Notes under the pieces: model-generated | Database searches by the model: none | What the model saw: the letters and a program-made list of their open reading frames with translations, nothing else | What the model was told of the DNA's origin: nothing | Shown: piece by piece, positions 27,809 to 36,854 of the stretch | Layout: each line of letters begins with the position of its first letter | Numbering within the stretch: the stretch's first letter is position 1 | Position numbers and translations under genes: made by a program | DNA from: Bacteroidales bacterium | Lineage (GTDB): Bacteria > Bacteroidota > Bacteroidia > Bacteroidales > F082 | Direction of reading: 5' to 3' | Assembly (NCBI GenBank): GCA_028704385.1 | Contig: JAQVLA010000010.1 | Location: 1 to 64,000, forward strand | Length of the DNA stretch: 64,000 nucleotides

Positions 27809-27820
27809 GCAACCGGTTGC
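27809..27820. promoter_or_regulatory. Perfect palindromic LacI-family operator candidate
   Basis: GCAACCGGTTGC is a perfect 12-bp palindrome with the central CG of LacI-family sites. It lies 96 bp upstream of the T9SS GH13 start and about 55 bp upstream of its -7 box. It shares CAAnCGnTTG with the sites at 1719 and 3993. Confidence 0.5.
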
Positions 27821-27854
27821 ATATCAAAAATAATAGGCTGGCTGATTGGGATGT

Positions 27855-27978
27855 TGTTTATATCGTGTTGCAATGGTATTTAAACAGGGTTGCACCTACA
27901 TAAACTATCCAGCGCTGTTTCGATAAGCGGTTCTGAAATATCTATCTTGTTCCTGGAGAAATATTTTTCTGCTTTTTG
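27855..27978. repeat. 124-bp direct repeat, copy A
   Basis: Begins TGTTTATATCG and ends TATTTTTCTGCTTTTTG. It matches copy B at 28591-28714 over the full 124 bp with scattered mismatches and no net length change. No open frame or terminal inverted repeat is seen in it. Confidence 0.8.
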
Positions 27979-28081
27979 CCCCAAACCCTCTACCTGGCAG
28001 TAGATCTACCTGGCGGCAAACAGGCCAATTCTTGGGGGCACCAGCCCGGTGATACTTGAAGAGAAGGTTTGGTTTGGCCGG

Positions 28082-28123
28082 ATAGCGCAACCTCCCGACG
28101 ATGCTGTTGGGAGGTTTCGCTAT
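28082..28123. other. Long hairpin ATAGCG...CGCTAT
   Basis: ATAGCGcaACCTCCCgAC pairs with GTTGGGAGGTttCGCTAT around a short loop. Its first bases, ATAGCGCAACC, equal those of the REP-like repeat at 24621, so it may belong to the same palindrome family. Confidence 0.6.
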
Positions 28124-28138
28124 ATCTTTATTTGTTCT

Positions 28139-28164
28139 GGAACTTTTGCTTGATCAAAAGTTCC
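28139..28164. other. Perfect 10-bp inverted repeat
   Basis: GGAACTTTTG (28139-28148) and CAAAAGTTCC (28155-28164) around CTTGAT. It sits at the left border of the larger inverted-repeat element. Confidence 0.65.
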
Positions 28165-28175
28165 CAAAAATCAAG

Positions 28176-28399
28176 TGTGAGCGATGCTATCCACCTGCAG
28201 CAGCTATAACAGCGGAAAACTATGCGGGTTTGGGTATAGGGCAATACAGGACAAATTTTCTTTTTCAAAACATAAATGGGATTATTGTTTCAAATGGCGA
28301 TTAGGTTAGTATTGCCCTACACTAACAGCCTTTTTGGGCTGCCCCGCTAGTTTTCCAGCTGTTTTAGCTGCCCTTCCCGCCGCACGCCCGCCGCTCACA
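28176..28399. repeat. Imperfect large inverted repeat, MITE-like
   Basis: The left arm (28176-28247) reads TGTGAGCG, then GCAGCTATAACAGC, GGAAAACTA, GCGGG and TAGGGCAATAC. The reverse complement of the right arm (28309-28399) has the same blocks in the same order, with a short insertion. About 60 bp separate the arms. No protein is encoded. Such structure suits a non-autonomous mobile element or a folded RNA; no target-site duplication was identified. Confidence 0.6.
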
Positions 28400-28590
28400 C
28401 AAGCCAGTGCACCCAGCCCGGTGACATTTGAAGTGAAAGATTTGATCTCGGAAAACAAATAACCTTATTCGTTTAGTTAATCAGACTCTAAAAGTCCCCA
28501 ATATTGAGCCTGCCAGCCAGAAAGGTTGCGTTTGGAAGCTATATGACTACATTTGTGCTATTCCACATACTTTCCCAAATAATGATTTGC

Positions 28591-28714
28591 TGTTTATATC
28601 GCATTGCAATGGTATATAAACAGGGTTGCACCTACATAATCTATCCTGCTCGGTTTCGATAAGCGGTTCTGAAATTACTATCCTGTTCCTGGGGAAATAT
28701 TTTTCTGCTTTTTG
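28591..28714. repeat. 124-bp direct repeat, copy B
   Basis: Partner of 27855-27978, in the same orientation and 736 bp away. The MITE-like inverted repeat lies between the two copies. A second, shorter repeat pair (CCCGGTGAtacTTGAAG near 28046 and CCCGGTGAcatTTGAAG near 28417) also falls in the interval. Confidence 0.8.
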
Positions 28715-28795
28715 ATTTCAGCGCATTTTTTTACCACATAGAGTACAGTGCGCTTTTGTGATAAGCATGACAATGGTGCCATGCGCGTGCAAAGC

Positions 28796-28832
28796 AAAAA
28801 AAAAAGGCTGCGTGTTTAGGGCAGCCTTTTTT
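28796..28832 (-). terminator. Rho-independent terminator downstream of a decayed T9SS gene
   Basis: GGCTGC (28806-28811) pairs with GCAGCC (28821-28826), flanked by A-run and T-run so it can work in both directions. On the minus strand it lies 20 bp after the stop of the T9SS tail remnant. Confidence 0.75.
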
Positions 28833-28851
28833 GATATTAGTCTAATGTGAT

Positions 28852-28980
28852 TTAGTCGATCATCAACTTTTTAGCAACCACATTATTTCCGGCTTTTACT
28901 GTCAATAGTTTCAGAGAACAAATATAATGTTTAGTAGGCACCAGAGAAAAAAGATAAAACAAACTGTTAATCGATGAAAA
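28852..28980 (-). pseudogene. Remnant of a T9SS cargo C-terminus
   Basis: Too short for usual ORF cut-offs. On the minus strand the end of this open stretch reads LLTVKAGNNVVAKKLMID then TAA at 28852-28854, which is the usual closing strand of a T9SS type A sorting domain. Upstream codons are low-complexity and lack the YPNP motif that should come about 70 residues earlier. The stretch is in frame with, and just downstream of, the stop of the unknown gene at 29059. It is best read as the tail of a deleted or decayed exported protein that kept its terminator. Confidence 0.6.
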
Positions 28981-29058
28981 TAGATTCTCATGAGTAATGA
29001 CAGTTCTTTTTTTCAAATTTACCAACAAAATAACGATTTGATTCAGAAAAAGGCTGTT

Positions 29059-29601
29059 TTAGCTACCCATACAAGGGTGCTGAGGCTGACTGGCACTAGG
29101 AAAAGGTGTATAAAATATGTTTAGAGTTATCCCACCCCAGTTAGACTCTTCACCTTCATCATCCTTTACTCTAATATTAATTGTATGAATTGCATGATTT
29201 CCTGGAGTTGGCGTTGAGTTTGAAGTAACTTTTATGTACTCACAATGAGGAAGCGCTCCACTAGCAGAAAACCATGTTTCAGTTACATTACAATCCCAGC
29301 CTACTGTGTTATTGTTAATATCTAAATATCCGCAACCATATGTTAAATGATGATCTGGATCTATTCCGCTAACCAAATCTGAGTATTTAATGTAGTATAC
29401 ACCACTAAGCCGTTGATAAACATTTACCTCTTTCCATCCGACACTTAAATTGCGTGATGATGGTAACTCAAAAGGTGACGCATCCATGTCAATTTCCTGC
29501 TGAACGTATTTATCAGTTCTTGGAATAAATGCCATGAAAAAAATGGAAACTAAAATAATTGGGGTAATAAATAAGTAATTTAATCTTTTTGGAGTATTCA
29601 T
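29059..29601 (-). CDS. Exported protein of unknown function
   Basis: 180 residues with an N-terminal membrane segment (about 8-25, YLFITPIILVSIFFMAFIP), which is a signal peptide or anchor. The remainder is beta-rich and includes YGCGYLDINNNTVGWDC, SALPHCEYIKV-like strands and a C-terminal HPCMGS, five Cys in all. No family recognised. The surroundings are repeat-rich with a T9SS tail remnant just downstream, so this could be the front of a rearranged secreted protein. Codon use is AT-rich compared with the core genes. Confidence 0.6.
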   Translation of the reverse strand: MNTPKRLNYLFITPIILVSIFFMAFIPRTDKYVQQEIDMDASPFELPSSRNLSVGWKEVNVYQRLSGVYYIKYSDLVSGIDPDHHLTYGCGYLDINNNTVGWDCNVTETWFSASGALPHCEYIKVTSNSTPTPGNHAIHTINIRVKDDEGEESNWGGITLNIFYTPFPSASQPQHPCMGS

Positions 29602-30391
29602 TGTATTAATTTTTTAATTAGCAATTTCGTTTATTAAAGGGCCCTACTATTGATATTTAACTGCCAATAAGATGAGCCTCACATTTCAGCTTTTAGTTTG
29701 CTGTATAACTAATTCTTGTAGTTTATTACATACTAGTCATAATATTAAATCTTTAGCCGCTCTACTATGACCTAATTTGTAGAACGGCTTAAATATGTCA
29801 AACTTATTCTTCCCCAGCCAAAAGATGAATTTTGTTGAGTAATATGATATAAATTGTATCATAAAGCTAGCACAGAGGATTGTGATTGTCAACTGCTAAA
29901 AAGCCTATATTTAAAAAATGCATGCACATTATTTCAGGAGTATATGGATATGAACAAGGATTAAGTTGATGTTCAATTACTGTCATATTAGTTTATTTAT
30001 TGTGTAAAGGTCTTGAAATATTTCAAATTAATCTTGAAATACTTACGAGGTGCACTAAATAATTGTATTAGGTTGCTTACACCAGAAATTCCTAATCTTA
30101 ATCATATAACTGCCACCTTAATAATAATGAGTATTGGTGGAACTATTCATGAAGTATAAAAACATTAACTTACATCCCTTAGGCGGTGAACTTGGTAGAA
30201 TCTTTGTACATCTTGACAAAATTATTTTTATTTATTCGCTTTCAGCAAAAGTTAAATTCACATTGAATGGAAGTAAATATCAAGTTACAACCAGTTGGTA
30301 AGGAACATTTGTGCGTGGAAGAAATTATACAATGGTATTTGAATCGTTTCAAATAGTCAATTGTTTTTTATCAATTAATTGCCAAGAAAAA
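29602..30391. other. AT-rich non-coding stretch
   Basis: About 790 bp with no supported gene or RNA. The only local structure I noticed is TATGATA (about 29847) with its complement TATCATA seven bases later. It looks like decayed accessory DNA between the unknown gene and the Asp-box array. Confidence 0.5.
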
Positions 30392-30430
30392 AAAAAGAGG
30401 ATGGTCTTTGATTATTGACCATCCTCTTTT
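30392..30430 (-). terminator. Terminator of the first Asp-box gene
   Basis: AAAGAGGATGGTC and GACCATCCTCTTT form a perfect stem of 13 bp around TTTGATTATT, with an A-run on the plus strand that gives the U-run on the minus strand. It lies 19 bp past the stop codon at 30449. Confidence 0.85.
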
Positions 30431-30448
30431 TATATAAAAAATGTAAAT

Positions 30449-32449
30449 CTACTGCACAATCATCTTGCGGGTCACTTTCTGCGATCCGGCTTCCACAGTG
30501 TAGAAATATACGCCTGTTGGTAGTTTATCTGCATTGACCATCAGGGTGAAGCTACCAGCTGTTTTGTAGCCATAATCCATAGTCATAACTTTCTGGCCAG
30601 TGATGTTATATACCTCAAGGCTAACATTACTTGCATTAGCTAAACTTAACTGAATACTAGTTGCATTACTGAAAGGATTAGGAAAGTTTTGACCAACTTC
30701 CAGGCCTTTAACAGCGACAATTTCTTCATTTCCAACAACGCAGAAATCTGCATCTGTAAAATAAAAGTCTTTGATATACTTGAACTGAACAGGATCTACA
30801 TCACTTCCATTCTGTAATGCCTGGTAAACCATTGGGATATAATACCTGCCATTTGCTTCACGTGTGTTTGCAGCCACACTGACAAAAGTGGCATTCCACA
30901 TACCAGCTGAGAAGAGTGTTACGTTAGTTGGTTCCGGGTTGCCTTCAACACAGGTCAAATCAGCTGTTCCCCATTGATTCGGTCTCATACCTCGAGCAAA
31001 AACATCTGGACGGCTGTTATCCTCTGCATCTTCCAGGTCAGAATCGTTCCAGCTTACAAAAATTGTTTCACGATCATCGGAAGCTGTAATTTGAATACGG
31101 TTATCATCACTGATGTCACCCCAGGTTCCACGAAACTGAAGCAGACTACCCATTTTAATAGCATGCCAGGTTTCGCCTCCATCGGTTGTATAAATATCAT
31201 ATGCCCCAAGAATGTTTGCAATACCAGTAGAAATGGAGTAAGCTGTTTCGGCAGCAATACCAATTACTACAGCAATATGTAAGTTTCCATTAGCATCAAC
31301 AATGATATCGTGATCAAAAGCAGTTGTGTACGGAATTTCGTCTCTTGCTGGCAGTGGTTCTTCGTAAAGTTCTGCAATTTGTGCGTCAGTGAGTAATCCA
31401 TTTACGATACCGTCTAAACCTTCGGGACCTCCCAGCTGAATACCACCCATATCATCCCAGTTGATTCCGCCATCAATTGTTTTAAAGATAACAGGATATA
31501 ATCCTTTGAAACCACTAATAGCTTCGGCACTTCCATCATCTGACAAAACAGTCATATACCCAATTTGGCCATCAGCACCAAACGCAATTTTTACATCAGC
31601 AGGACTACCAAGTTCTGCATCAGTAAAATGGTCTATCAACTCTTGCTCATAAACAATATCCTCTGCTACATCTGACCATTCTCCTTTTTCAACTATAATG
31701 CTGTTTTGAAAAACAGTGGCAGTAAGATCATCATTTAGGTCTGTTACAAAAACTTTACCATCCGAAGTAATTTCAAATCCGGAAGGTAAGGACTGATAGA
31801 CCCCTGTTGGTGAGGATTGCAGGTTTTTAGTTCTGATAGATGGATCGTCCATATTGGCAACGCCAAAACTATAACCACCCCAGCCTCCATTTGGTCCTTC
31901 AAGGTTTGGCGCAAAGAAAACTATCCAGGATTCGTTTGGATCAGTACTTTGATTTGGATTAAAAATGCCAATATTAGGATACCTGGCTGCATCAGTATAG
32001 TACTCGCCTCCGGAATTGTTTTCGGCTATATATACTTCTACATCACTTGCCCAGCTCTCTCCGCCATCAAGCGAATAATCAATACCAAGATCGCCACTGT
32101 AACCACCAGGGTCGCCGGCTCCACCCATACGATGAATATTGGCAACTGCATTTAAATTTTTGTCATACCACACCATCGAGCGAGTACCGGCATAATATCC
32201 ATAAGCATTAGCTGATGTGCCAATGTCCAGAATATTAACAACGTTTATGTTTTTGTTCGTTGGAAGTACAATGGGAACTTCATCCTGTTGAGCAGAAGGA
32301 ACGCTGGATGGTTTAAGTGGGTCTATCGACAAGGCATGATTAATTCGCTCTTCAAAACGAATTTGATCACTTTGTTTCAGGTTTTGCGCAAGCAGGCTGC
32401 TTCCGGCTATTAGCAATGCACTCATAATAAGTAGAGCTTTCTTCATCAT
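30449..32449 (-). CDS. T9SS-exported Asp-box (BNR-like) protein, paralog 1
   Basis: 666 residues. Signal peptide to about residue 21 (SSLLAQ). The body is a probable beta-propeller with Asp-box motifs SLDGGESW, TIDGGINW and TTDGGETW, and conserved RDEIPYTTAFDHD and DNSRPDVFARG blocks. A type A T9SS sorting domain follows (NFPNPFSNATSIQL to RKMIVQ). Asp boxes occur in sialidases and many other propellers; I cannot see the Arg triad and FRIP motif of true sialidases, so no enzyme activity is claimed. It is closest to paralog 2 and is last in the array in reading direction. It has its own promoter and terminator. Confidence 0.82.
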   Translation of the reverse strand: MMKKALLIMSALLIAGSSLLAQNLKQSDQIRFEERINHALSIDPLKPSSVPSAQQDEVPIVLPTNKNINVVNILDIGTSANAYGYYAGTRSMVWYDKNLNAVANIHRMGGAGDPGGYSGDLGIDYSLDGGESWASDVEVYIAENNSGGEYYTDAARYPNIGIFNPNQSTDPNESWIVFFAPNLEGPNGGWGGYSFGVANMDDPSIRTKNLQSSPTGVYQSLPSGFEITSDGKVFVTDLNDDLTATVFQNSIIVEKGEWSDVAEDIVYEQELIDHFTDAELGSPADVKIAFGADGQIGYMTVLSDDGSAEAISGFKGLYPVIFKTIDGGINWDDMGGIQLGGPEGLDGIVNGLLTDAQIAELYEEPLPARDEIPYTTAFDHDIIVDANGNLHIAVVIGIAAETAYSISTGIANILGAYDIYTTDGGETWHAIKMGSLLQFRGTWGDISDDNRIQITASDDRETIFVSWNDSDLEDAEDNSRPDVFARGMRPNQWGTADLTCVEGNPEPTNVTLFSAGMWNATFVSVAANTREANGRYYIPMVYQALQNGSDVDPVQFKYIKDFYFTDADFCVVGNEEIVAVKGLEVGQNFPNPFSNATSIQLSLANASNVSLEVYNITGQKVMTMDYGYKTAGSFTLMVNADKLPTGVYFYTVEAGSQKVTRKMIVQ

Positions 32450-32495
32450 GTTGAATTTTTGTGAATATTACTTAAAAACTAGTCCTATTGAATGA

Positions 32496-32527
32496 CAAAT
32501 ATACTATAATTATAAAATGTACATAAA
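32496..32527 (-). promoter_or_regulatory. Promoter of Asp-box paralog 1
   Basis: Minus-strand TATATTTG (32496-32503) is an exact -7 box. TTTA at 32524-32527 lies 20 bp upstream in the -33 position. The same arrangement precedes paralogs 2 and 3. Confidence 0.6.
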
Positions 32528-32556
32528 AAAACCGTCTCGTTTTTTTGAGACGGTTT
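32527..32556 (-). terminator. Terminator of Asp-box paralog 2
   Basis: AACCGTCTC (32530-32538) pairs with GAGACGGTT (32547-32555) with an A-run on the plus-strand side that yields U-run in the minus transcript. It is 27 bp past the stop at 32583 and abuts the next promoter. Confidence 0.82.
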
Positions 32557-32582
32557 CCAAATCTTAAGATTTTTTATGAGGT

Positions 32583-34604
32583 TTATTGCACGATCATCTT
32601 GCGGGTCACTTTTTGCGATCCGGCTTCAACGGTGTAGAAATATACGCCGGTTGGCAATTCATCGCCACTGATTGTCATAGTAATTTGACTTCCGGCTGGT
32701 TTATAGCCGTAATTCCTTTCCGATACTTTTTGTCCGGTTATGTTATAAACTGACAAATTGAGTTCACTTCCCTGTGTCAGGTTTACCGTTACATTAGTCT
32801 CCTTGTTAAATGGATTTGGAAAGTTTTGGCTTACTTCCATCTGGGCAGCTGCTGCTATTTCATTGGTACCTACTATACAAAAATCAGCTTCTGTAAAACT
32901 AAAGTTAGTGATGTATTTGTATTGTACTTCCACTCCCGGATCAACATCAGGTGGTACAGGTTGATAGGTCATCGGAATAGTATAGGCATTCCCATCATAA
33001 AATGACATTTGAGCAGCAACAAAGAAACTGGAACTCCACATTCCTTCACTAAACATTGTAACGTTTGTGGGTGCATCTACTCCCTCTGTACAGGTCATAT
33101 CTGCTGTCCCCCATGCATTGGGTCGTACTCCGCGAATGAAAATATTCGGACGGCCATTGTCTTCTGCGTCATCCAAATCTGTATCCAGCCAGCTCACAAA
33201 TACAGTGTTACGATCCGGCGACAGGGTGGTCTGGATACGGTTATCTTCTGTGTAGTCACCCGGCCAGGTACCGCGGAACTGATTGATACTACCCAGTTTA
33301 ATACCATGCCAGGTAGTTCCGCCATCAGTAGTATATATGTCATAGGCTGCAAACAAATGTGATGCTGATACAATTGAGTAATCATCTGATCCTACTACTC
33401 CAATTACTACACCTATATGAAGGTTACCATTGGCATCAACTGAAATATTATGATCGAATGCGGATGTATAGGGGATTTCGTCACGTGCAGGAAGTGGTTC
33501 TTCATACAGCTGCGCGATCTGCTCATCTGTTAGTAAATCATTGATTATGCCTGCAATACCATTGGGCCCTCCTAATTGGATTCCTTGTGGGTCTGACCAA
33601 GTGTCGCCTCCGTCCGTGGTTTTCATTATGATTGGGTAATACCCTGGTGCTTCACTAATTATATCAACGGTTTCATTGTCGCCCAAAAAGGAAATATATC
33701 CTGTTTGACCATCATCAGCAAATGCTATCTGTGTGTGTGAAGGACGGGTAGTTGCTGCAGCTACTGGTGCATCAAGCAATTCCTGATCAAAGATAAAATC
33801 TTCTTCTCCCTCGTTCCATTCTCCTTTGTTTAGAATGAGTGATCCCTGATAAACAACTGAACCACTTGACCAATCCTGATTCACATCCAAGGCAAAAACG
33901 CGGCCATTTTTTGTGATCTCGAAGCCGTCAGGTATGTACTGGTAATAGGGAGCTGCTGTAGATTGAAGATTCTTTGTCCTAATTGAAGGATCGCCCATAT
34001 TTACCGCACCATAACTATAACCTCCCCAACTATCTGTTGAGTTTGATCCATCCAGATTAGGAGCAAAATAGGACATCCATGCATTGTCGATGTTGGTATT
34101 GCCCTCTGGATTCCATACCCCGTGATGTGGATATCGGGCTGCATCAGTATAATATTCACCACCAGCATTGTTCTCAGCAATATACATCTCAATCATATTT
34201 TCCCAATTGAGTCCTCCGTCAACTGAAAGATCATATCCAAGATCTCCGCTATAGCCACCCGGATCAAGTGTGCCACCCATCCTATGGAAGTTTGTTACCA
34301 TATTAAGTTCCGGTACTGCCCATACGATAGATTTCTGCCCACCAGCATATCCATAGCTGTAGGCATTTCCTGAAGTACCTATATTAATGATACTTACAAC
34401 ATTTACATCTTTTGTGGGAGGCAACACGGGGGTGTCAATTTCCTGGTTTATCACAACACCAGAAGCCTTGGCAGGTTCAATTCCTACCATAACTTTGTCA
34501 ATGGCCTTGTGTTCGGGTAGATCCTGCTTGAGGTTAAGGTTTGTCTGAGACGTAGCCATAAAGCCCAAACCCATTACTAATCCTAAAAGTACTAGTTTTT
34601 TCAT
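32583..34604 (-). CDS. T9SS-exported Asp-box (BNR-like) protein, paralog 2
   Basis: 673 residues. Signal peptide to about 19 (GFMATSQ). Asp boxes SVDGGLNW, TTDGGDTW and TTDGGTTW, the RDEIPYTSAFDHN block and DNGRPNIFIRG match paralog 1 in order and spacing. The sorting domain runs from NFPNPFNKETNVTV to RKMIVQ, and the last 24 residues are identical to those of paralog 1. It is probably a surface protein of unknown ligand. It is transcribed as a single gene between its own promoter and terminator. Confidence 0.82.
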   Translation of the reverse strand: MKKLVLLGLVMGLGFMATSQTNLNLKQDLPEHKAIDKVMVGIEPAKASGVVINQEIDTPVLPPTKDVNVVSIINIGTSGNAYSYGYAGGQKSIVWAVPELNMVTNFHRMGGTLDPGGYSGDLGYDLSVDGGLNWENMIEMYIAENNAGGEYYTDAARYPHHGVWNPEGNTNIDNAWMSYFAPNLDGSNSTDSWGGYSYGAVNMGDPSIRTKNLQSTAAPYYQYIPDGFEITKNGRVFALDVNQDWSSGSVVYQGSLILNKGEWNEGEEDFIFDQELLDAPVAAATTRPSHTQIAFADDGQTGYISFLGDNETVDIISEAPGYYPIIMKTTDGGDTWSDPQGIQLGGPNGIAGIINDLLTDEQIAQLYEEPLPARDEIPYTSAFDHNISVDANGNLHIGVVIGVVGSDDYSIVSASHLFAAYDIYTTDGGTTWHGIKLGSINQFRGTWPGDYTEDNRIQTTLSPDRNTVFVSWLDTDLDDAEDNGRPNIFIRGVRPNAWGTADMTCTEGVDAPTNVTMFSEGMWSSSFFVAAQMSFYDGNAYTIPMTYQPVPPDVDPGVEVQYKYITNFSFTEADFCIVGTNEIAAAAQMEVSQNFPNPFNKETNVTVNLTQGSELNLSVYNITGQKVSERNYGYKPAGSQITMTISGDELPTGVYFYTVEAGSQKVTRKMIVQ

Positions 34605-34653
34605 AAGATTGAAATTTTAGTTAACACTATATAAATAAAAAGATTTCGCGTCA

Positions 34654-34685
34654 CAAATATACTATACTTTTGCAAATAGCGTAAA
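34654..34685 (-). promoter_or_regulatory. Promoter of Asp-box paralog 2
   Basis: Minus-strand TATATTTG (34654-34661) with TTTA (34682-34685) 20 bp upstream. The surrounding 140 bp are nearly the same as those before paralog 3. Confidence 0.6.
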
Positions 34686-34718
34686 AAAAAGACCGGCCCG
34701 TAAAAATTCAGGCTGACC
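34683..34718 (-). terminator. Terminator of Asp-box paralog 3
   Basis: In the minus transcript GGTCAGCCTG pairs with CGGGCCGGTC (nine of ten positions counting wobbles) around an A/U loop, followed by U8. It overlaps the -33 position of the next promoter. Confidence 0.75.
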
Positions 34719-34750
34719 TTAGGTGTTAACAAAAAAATCTTATGATCGGC

Positions 34751-36706
34751 TTATTGCACGATCATTTTGCGGGTCACCTTTTGTAATCCGGCTTCCACAG
34801 TGTAGAAATATACGCCTGTTGGCATGTTTTCAGCACTGATTTTTGCTTTAAAGCTGCCAGCACTTCTGTATCCCATATCTTCTGATAAAACCAGCTGACC
34901 TGTAATATTATATACTGCAAGTTTTACTTCGCTGGCTTTTACAAGTGAGATGGTGATCTCGGTTTCCTTTGCAAAGGGGTTAGGATAGTTCTGGCTTACA
35001 GAAGCTACTGCTTCGTTGCTGAGCTCTGAAGTTCCGGTGATGGCGTAGGTCTTTACAAAATCGGGTATGTAATAGAATTGTACTGGTATATCAGGATTTA
35101 GATTGTCAAGTTTCTGATAAACCCAGGGAATGGTGCATTTTACTGTATTGTCACCCATGTCTTCTGTGAATACATAGTATGGCATAGTGGCCCAGTTGGC
35201 TGTCCACATGGCTGCCGAAAACTGTGTCACGTTGATCACTTCCTCGCCATGGGTTCCATTTTCGCCTATATAAGGGAGGAACTCACGGAAATAAATGTCA
35301 GGACGAGAGTTATCTTCTGCATCTTCAATATCGCTATCGAGCCAGGAGAAGAACAAAATTGAACCATCCCATGAAGATGAAATCTGCGGACGGTTGTATT
35401 GTACCACATCACCGATTTCTGCGCTAAACTGATTCAGGGTTGCCAGTTTAAAGCTATCCCAGGTCTCTCCACCATCAGGTGACCAGATATGGAAACTGGC
35501 TATAAACCCACCTCCGGTTGCTATGGTTCCTGCCTCCAAATCAGCAAGCATAACAGTTCCGGTAATATGAGGGTTCCCCCAGGCATCAACCAGAAGATCC
35601 TGATGGTACCCAATGTAATAAGCGATCTCATCTCTTGGTGGTACTGGCTCCGGATCAAAATAGGCTTCCAGGTATTCATCCGGCAGGTGCTCCTGAATGG
35701 CGGTTAAACCATCTGCTCCACCCAATTGCACTTCAATTGGATCAGGGGTCCAGGTTTCGCCTCCATCGGTAGTTTTGTAGAGCACAGGATGATAGGAAGT
35801 ATAGGGAAGGGTTTCTTCCAAATTAGTCAAAATGGAGATATATCCAGTTTGTCCGTCAGGGGCAAAAGCGATTTCAATATCATTCATGCCATCTTCCGGA
35901 TTAACCGGTACATCTATTGTTTGCAAAGTGTATTCCATCTCACCGGTTTCGTCATCATAAAAACCTTTACCAATAGTGATGCTTCCTAGAGAAGTTGAGG
36001 TTGTTCCGTCCCATTCAGTTAATTCGTCAATAAAAAATACCGTACCTTGCTGGGTGATATGGAAGGCATCAGGAAGAAACCATCTTTGGCTGCCACTGGT
36101 AGTCCAGTTATCCTGCCATTGCTGTGCAGGATTTCCAAAGGGTATTGATCCAACTGCTATCCCACCCCAGGAACCAGCTGTGCCCTGGCTGCCATCCAAG
36201 GTAGGGGCAATATAGGTTTGCACTGCATTGGCAGGATCGGTATTGCCATCGGGATTGATAAAACCACCCATAGGATAACGGGCAGGACTTGCTCCGGTTA
36301 CCGTTGCATCATACATATTGATATTGTTCTCCCAGTTAAGGCCGCCATCAGTCGAAATATCATATCCCAGATTATTACCACTCGGAATCTCCTGACGATG
36401 AGTAAAACTAACGGTGTTGAGTCGGTTGTCGACCCATACACTTGCGGTGCGACTGCCAACAAAAAACCCATAGGCATTAGCTGACCTGCCAATTGGAATT
36501 TGGGTTACAACGTTTACATCATTAGGGATTGCAACTTCCGGCATTTCAATTACCGAAGGAGTTACGTTTGTTCTTACAGACTGCTCTTCCAGTCCGGCAA
36601 ATTTATCTGCTTTGGCAGATCTGATTTTCAGATCGGGACTCTGTTGAGCCAGAAGGCCCGTAGCCACAAAACCAAAAACCAAAAAAGAAAGTAGAACCTT
36701 TTTCAT
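34751..36706 (-). CDS. T9SS-exported Asp-box (BNR-like) protein, paralog 3
   Basis: 651 residues. Signal peptide to about 21 (TGLLAQ). Asp boxes STDGGLNW, TTDGGETW and SPDGGETW; conserved RDEIAYYIGYHQD and DNSRPDIYFRE blocks correspond to those of paralogs 1 and 2. The sorting domain (NYPNPFAKETEITIS to RKMIVQ) ends in the shared tail with one change, Ser to Leu, in EAGLQKV. It is almost the same protein as paralog 4, with only scattered substitutions over the full length, so these two arose by a recent duplication. Confidence 0.83.
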   Translation of the reverse strand: MKKVLLSFLVFGFVATGLLAQQSPDLKIRSAKADKFAGLEEQSVRTNVTPSVIEMPEVAIPNDVNVVTQIPIGRSANAYGFFVGSRTASVWVDNRLNTVSFTHRQEIPSGNNLGYDISTDGGLNWENNINMYDATVTGASPARYPMGGFINPDGNTDPANAVQTYIAPTLDGSQGTAGSWGGIAVGSIPFGNPAQQWQDNWTTSGSQRWFLPDAFHITQQGTVFFIDELTEWDGTTSTSLGSITIGKGFYDDETGEMEYTLQTIDVPVNPEDGMNDIEIAFAPDGQTGYISILTNLEETLPYTSYHPVLYKTTDGGETWTPDPIEVQLGGADGLTAIQEHLPDEYLEAYFDPEPVPPRDEIAYYIGYHQDLLVDAWGNPHITGTVMLADLEAGTIATGGGFIASFHIWSPDGGETWDSFKLATLNQFSAEIGDVVQYNRPQISSSWDGSILFFSWLDSDIEDAEDNSRPDIYFREFLPYIGENGTHGEEVINVTQFSAAMWTANWATMPYYVFTEDMGDNTVKCTIPWVYQKLDNLNPDIPVQFYYIPDFVKTYAITGTSELSNEAVASVSQNYPNPFAKETEITISLVKASEVKLAVYNITGQLVLSEDMGYRSAGSFKAKISAENMPTGVYFYTVEAGLQKVTRKMIVQ

Positions 36707-36755
36707 AAGATTAAAATTTAAGTTAACACTATATAAATAAAAAGATTATGCGTCA

Positions 36756-36787
36756 CAAATATAATATACTTTTATAAATAGCGCAAA
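36756..36787 (-). promoter_or_regulatory. Promoter of Asp-box paralog 3
   Basis: Minus-strand TATATTTG (36756-36763) and TTTG (36784-36787), spacer 20 bp: the best full Bacteroidota promoter in the array. Confidence 0.7.
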
Positions 36788-36821
36788 AAAAAGGCCGGCC
36801 CGAAAAAAATTCAGGCTGACC
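36785..36821 (-). terminator. Terminator of Asp-box paralog 4
   Basis: Same hairpin as at 34683-34718 with compensating changes: GGTCAGCCTG against CGGGCCGGCC, then U8 in the minus transcript. Confidence 0.75.
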
Positions 36822-36854
36822 CGGAGTGTTAACTAAAAAAATCTTATGCGCGGT

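Noticed and set aside
28101..28304. 67-codon plus-strand frame in the repeat cluster
   Set aside because: It is built from hairpins and inverted-repeat arms and has no protein-like signature.
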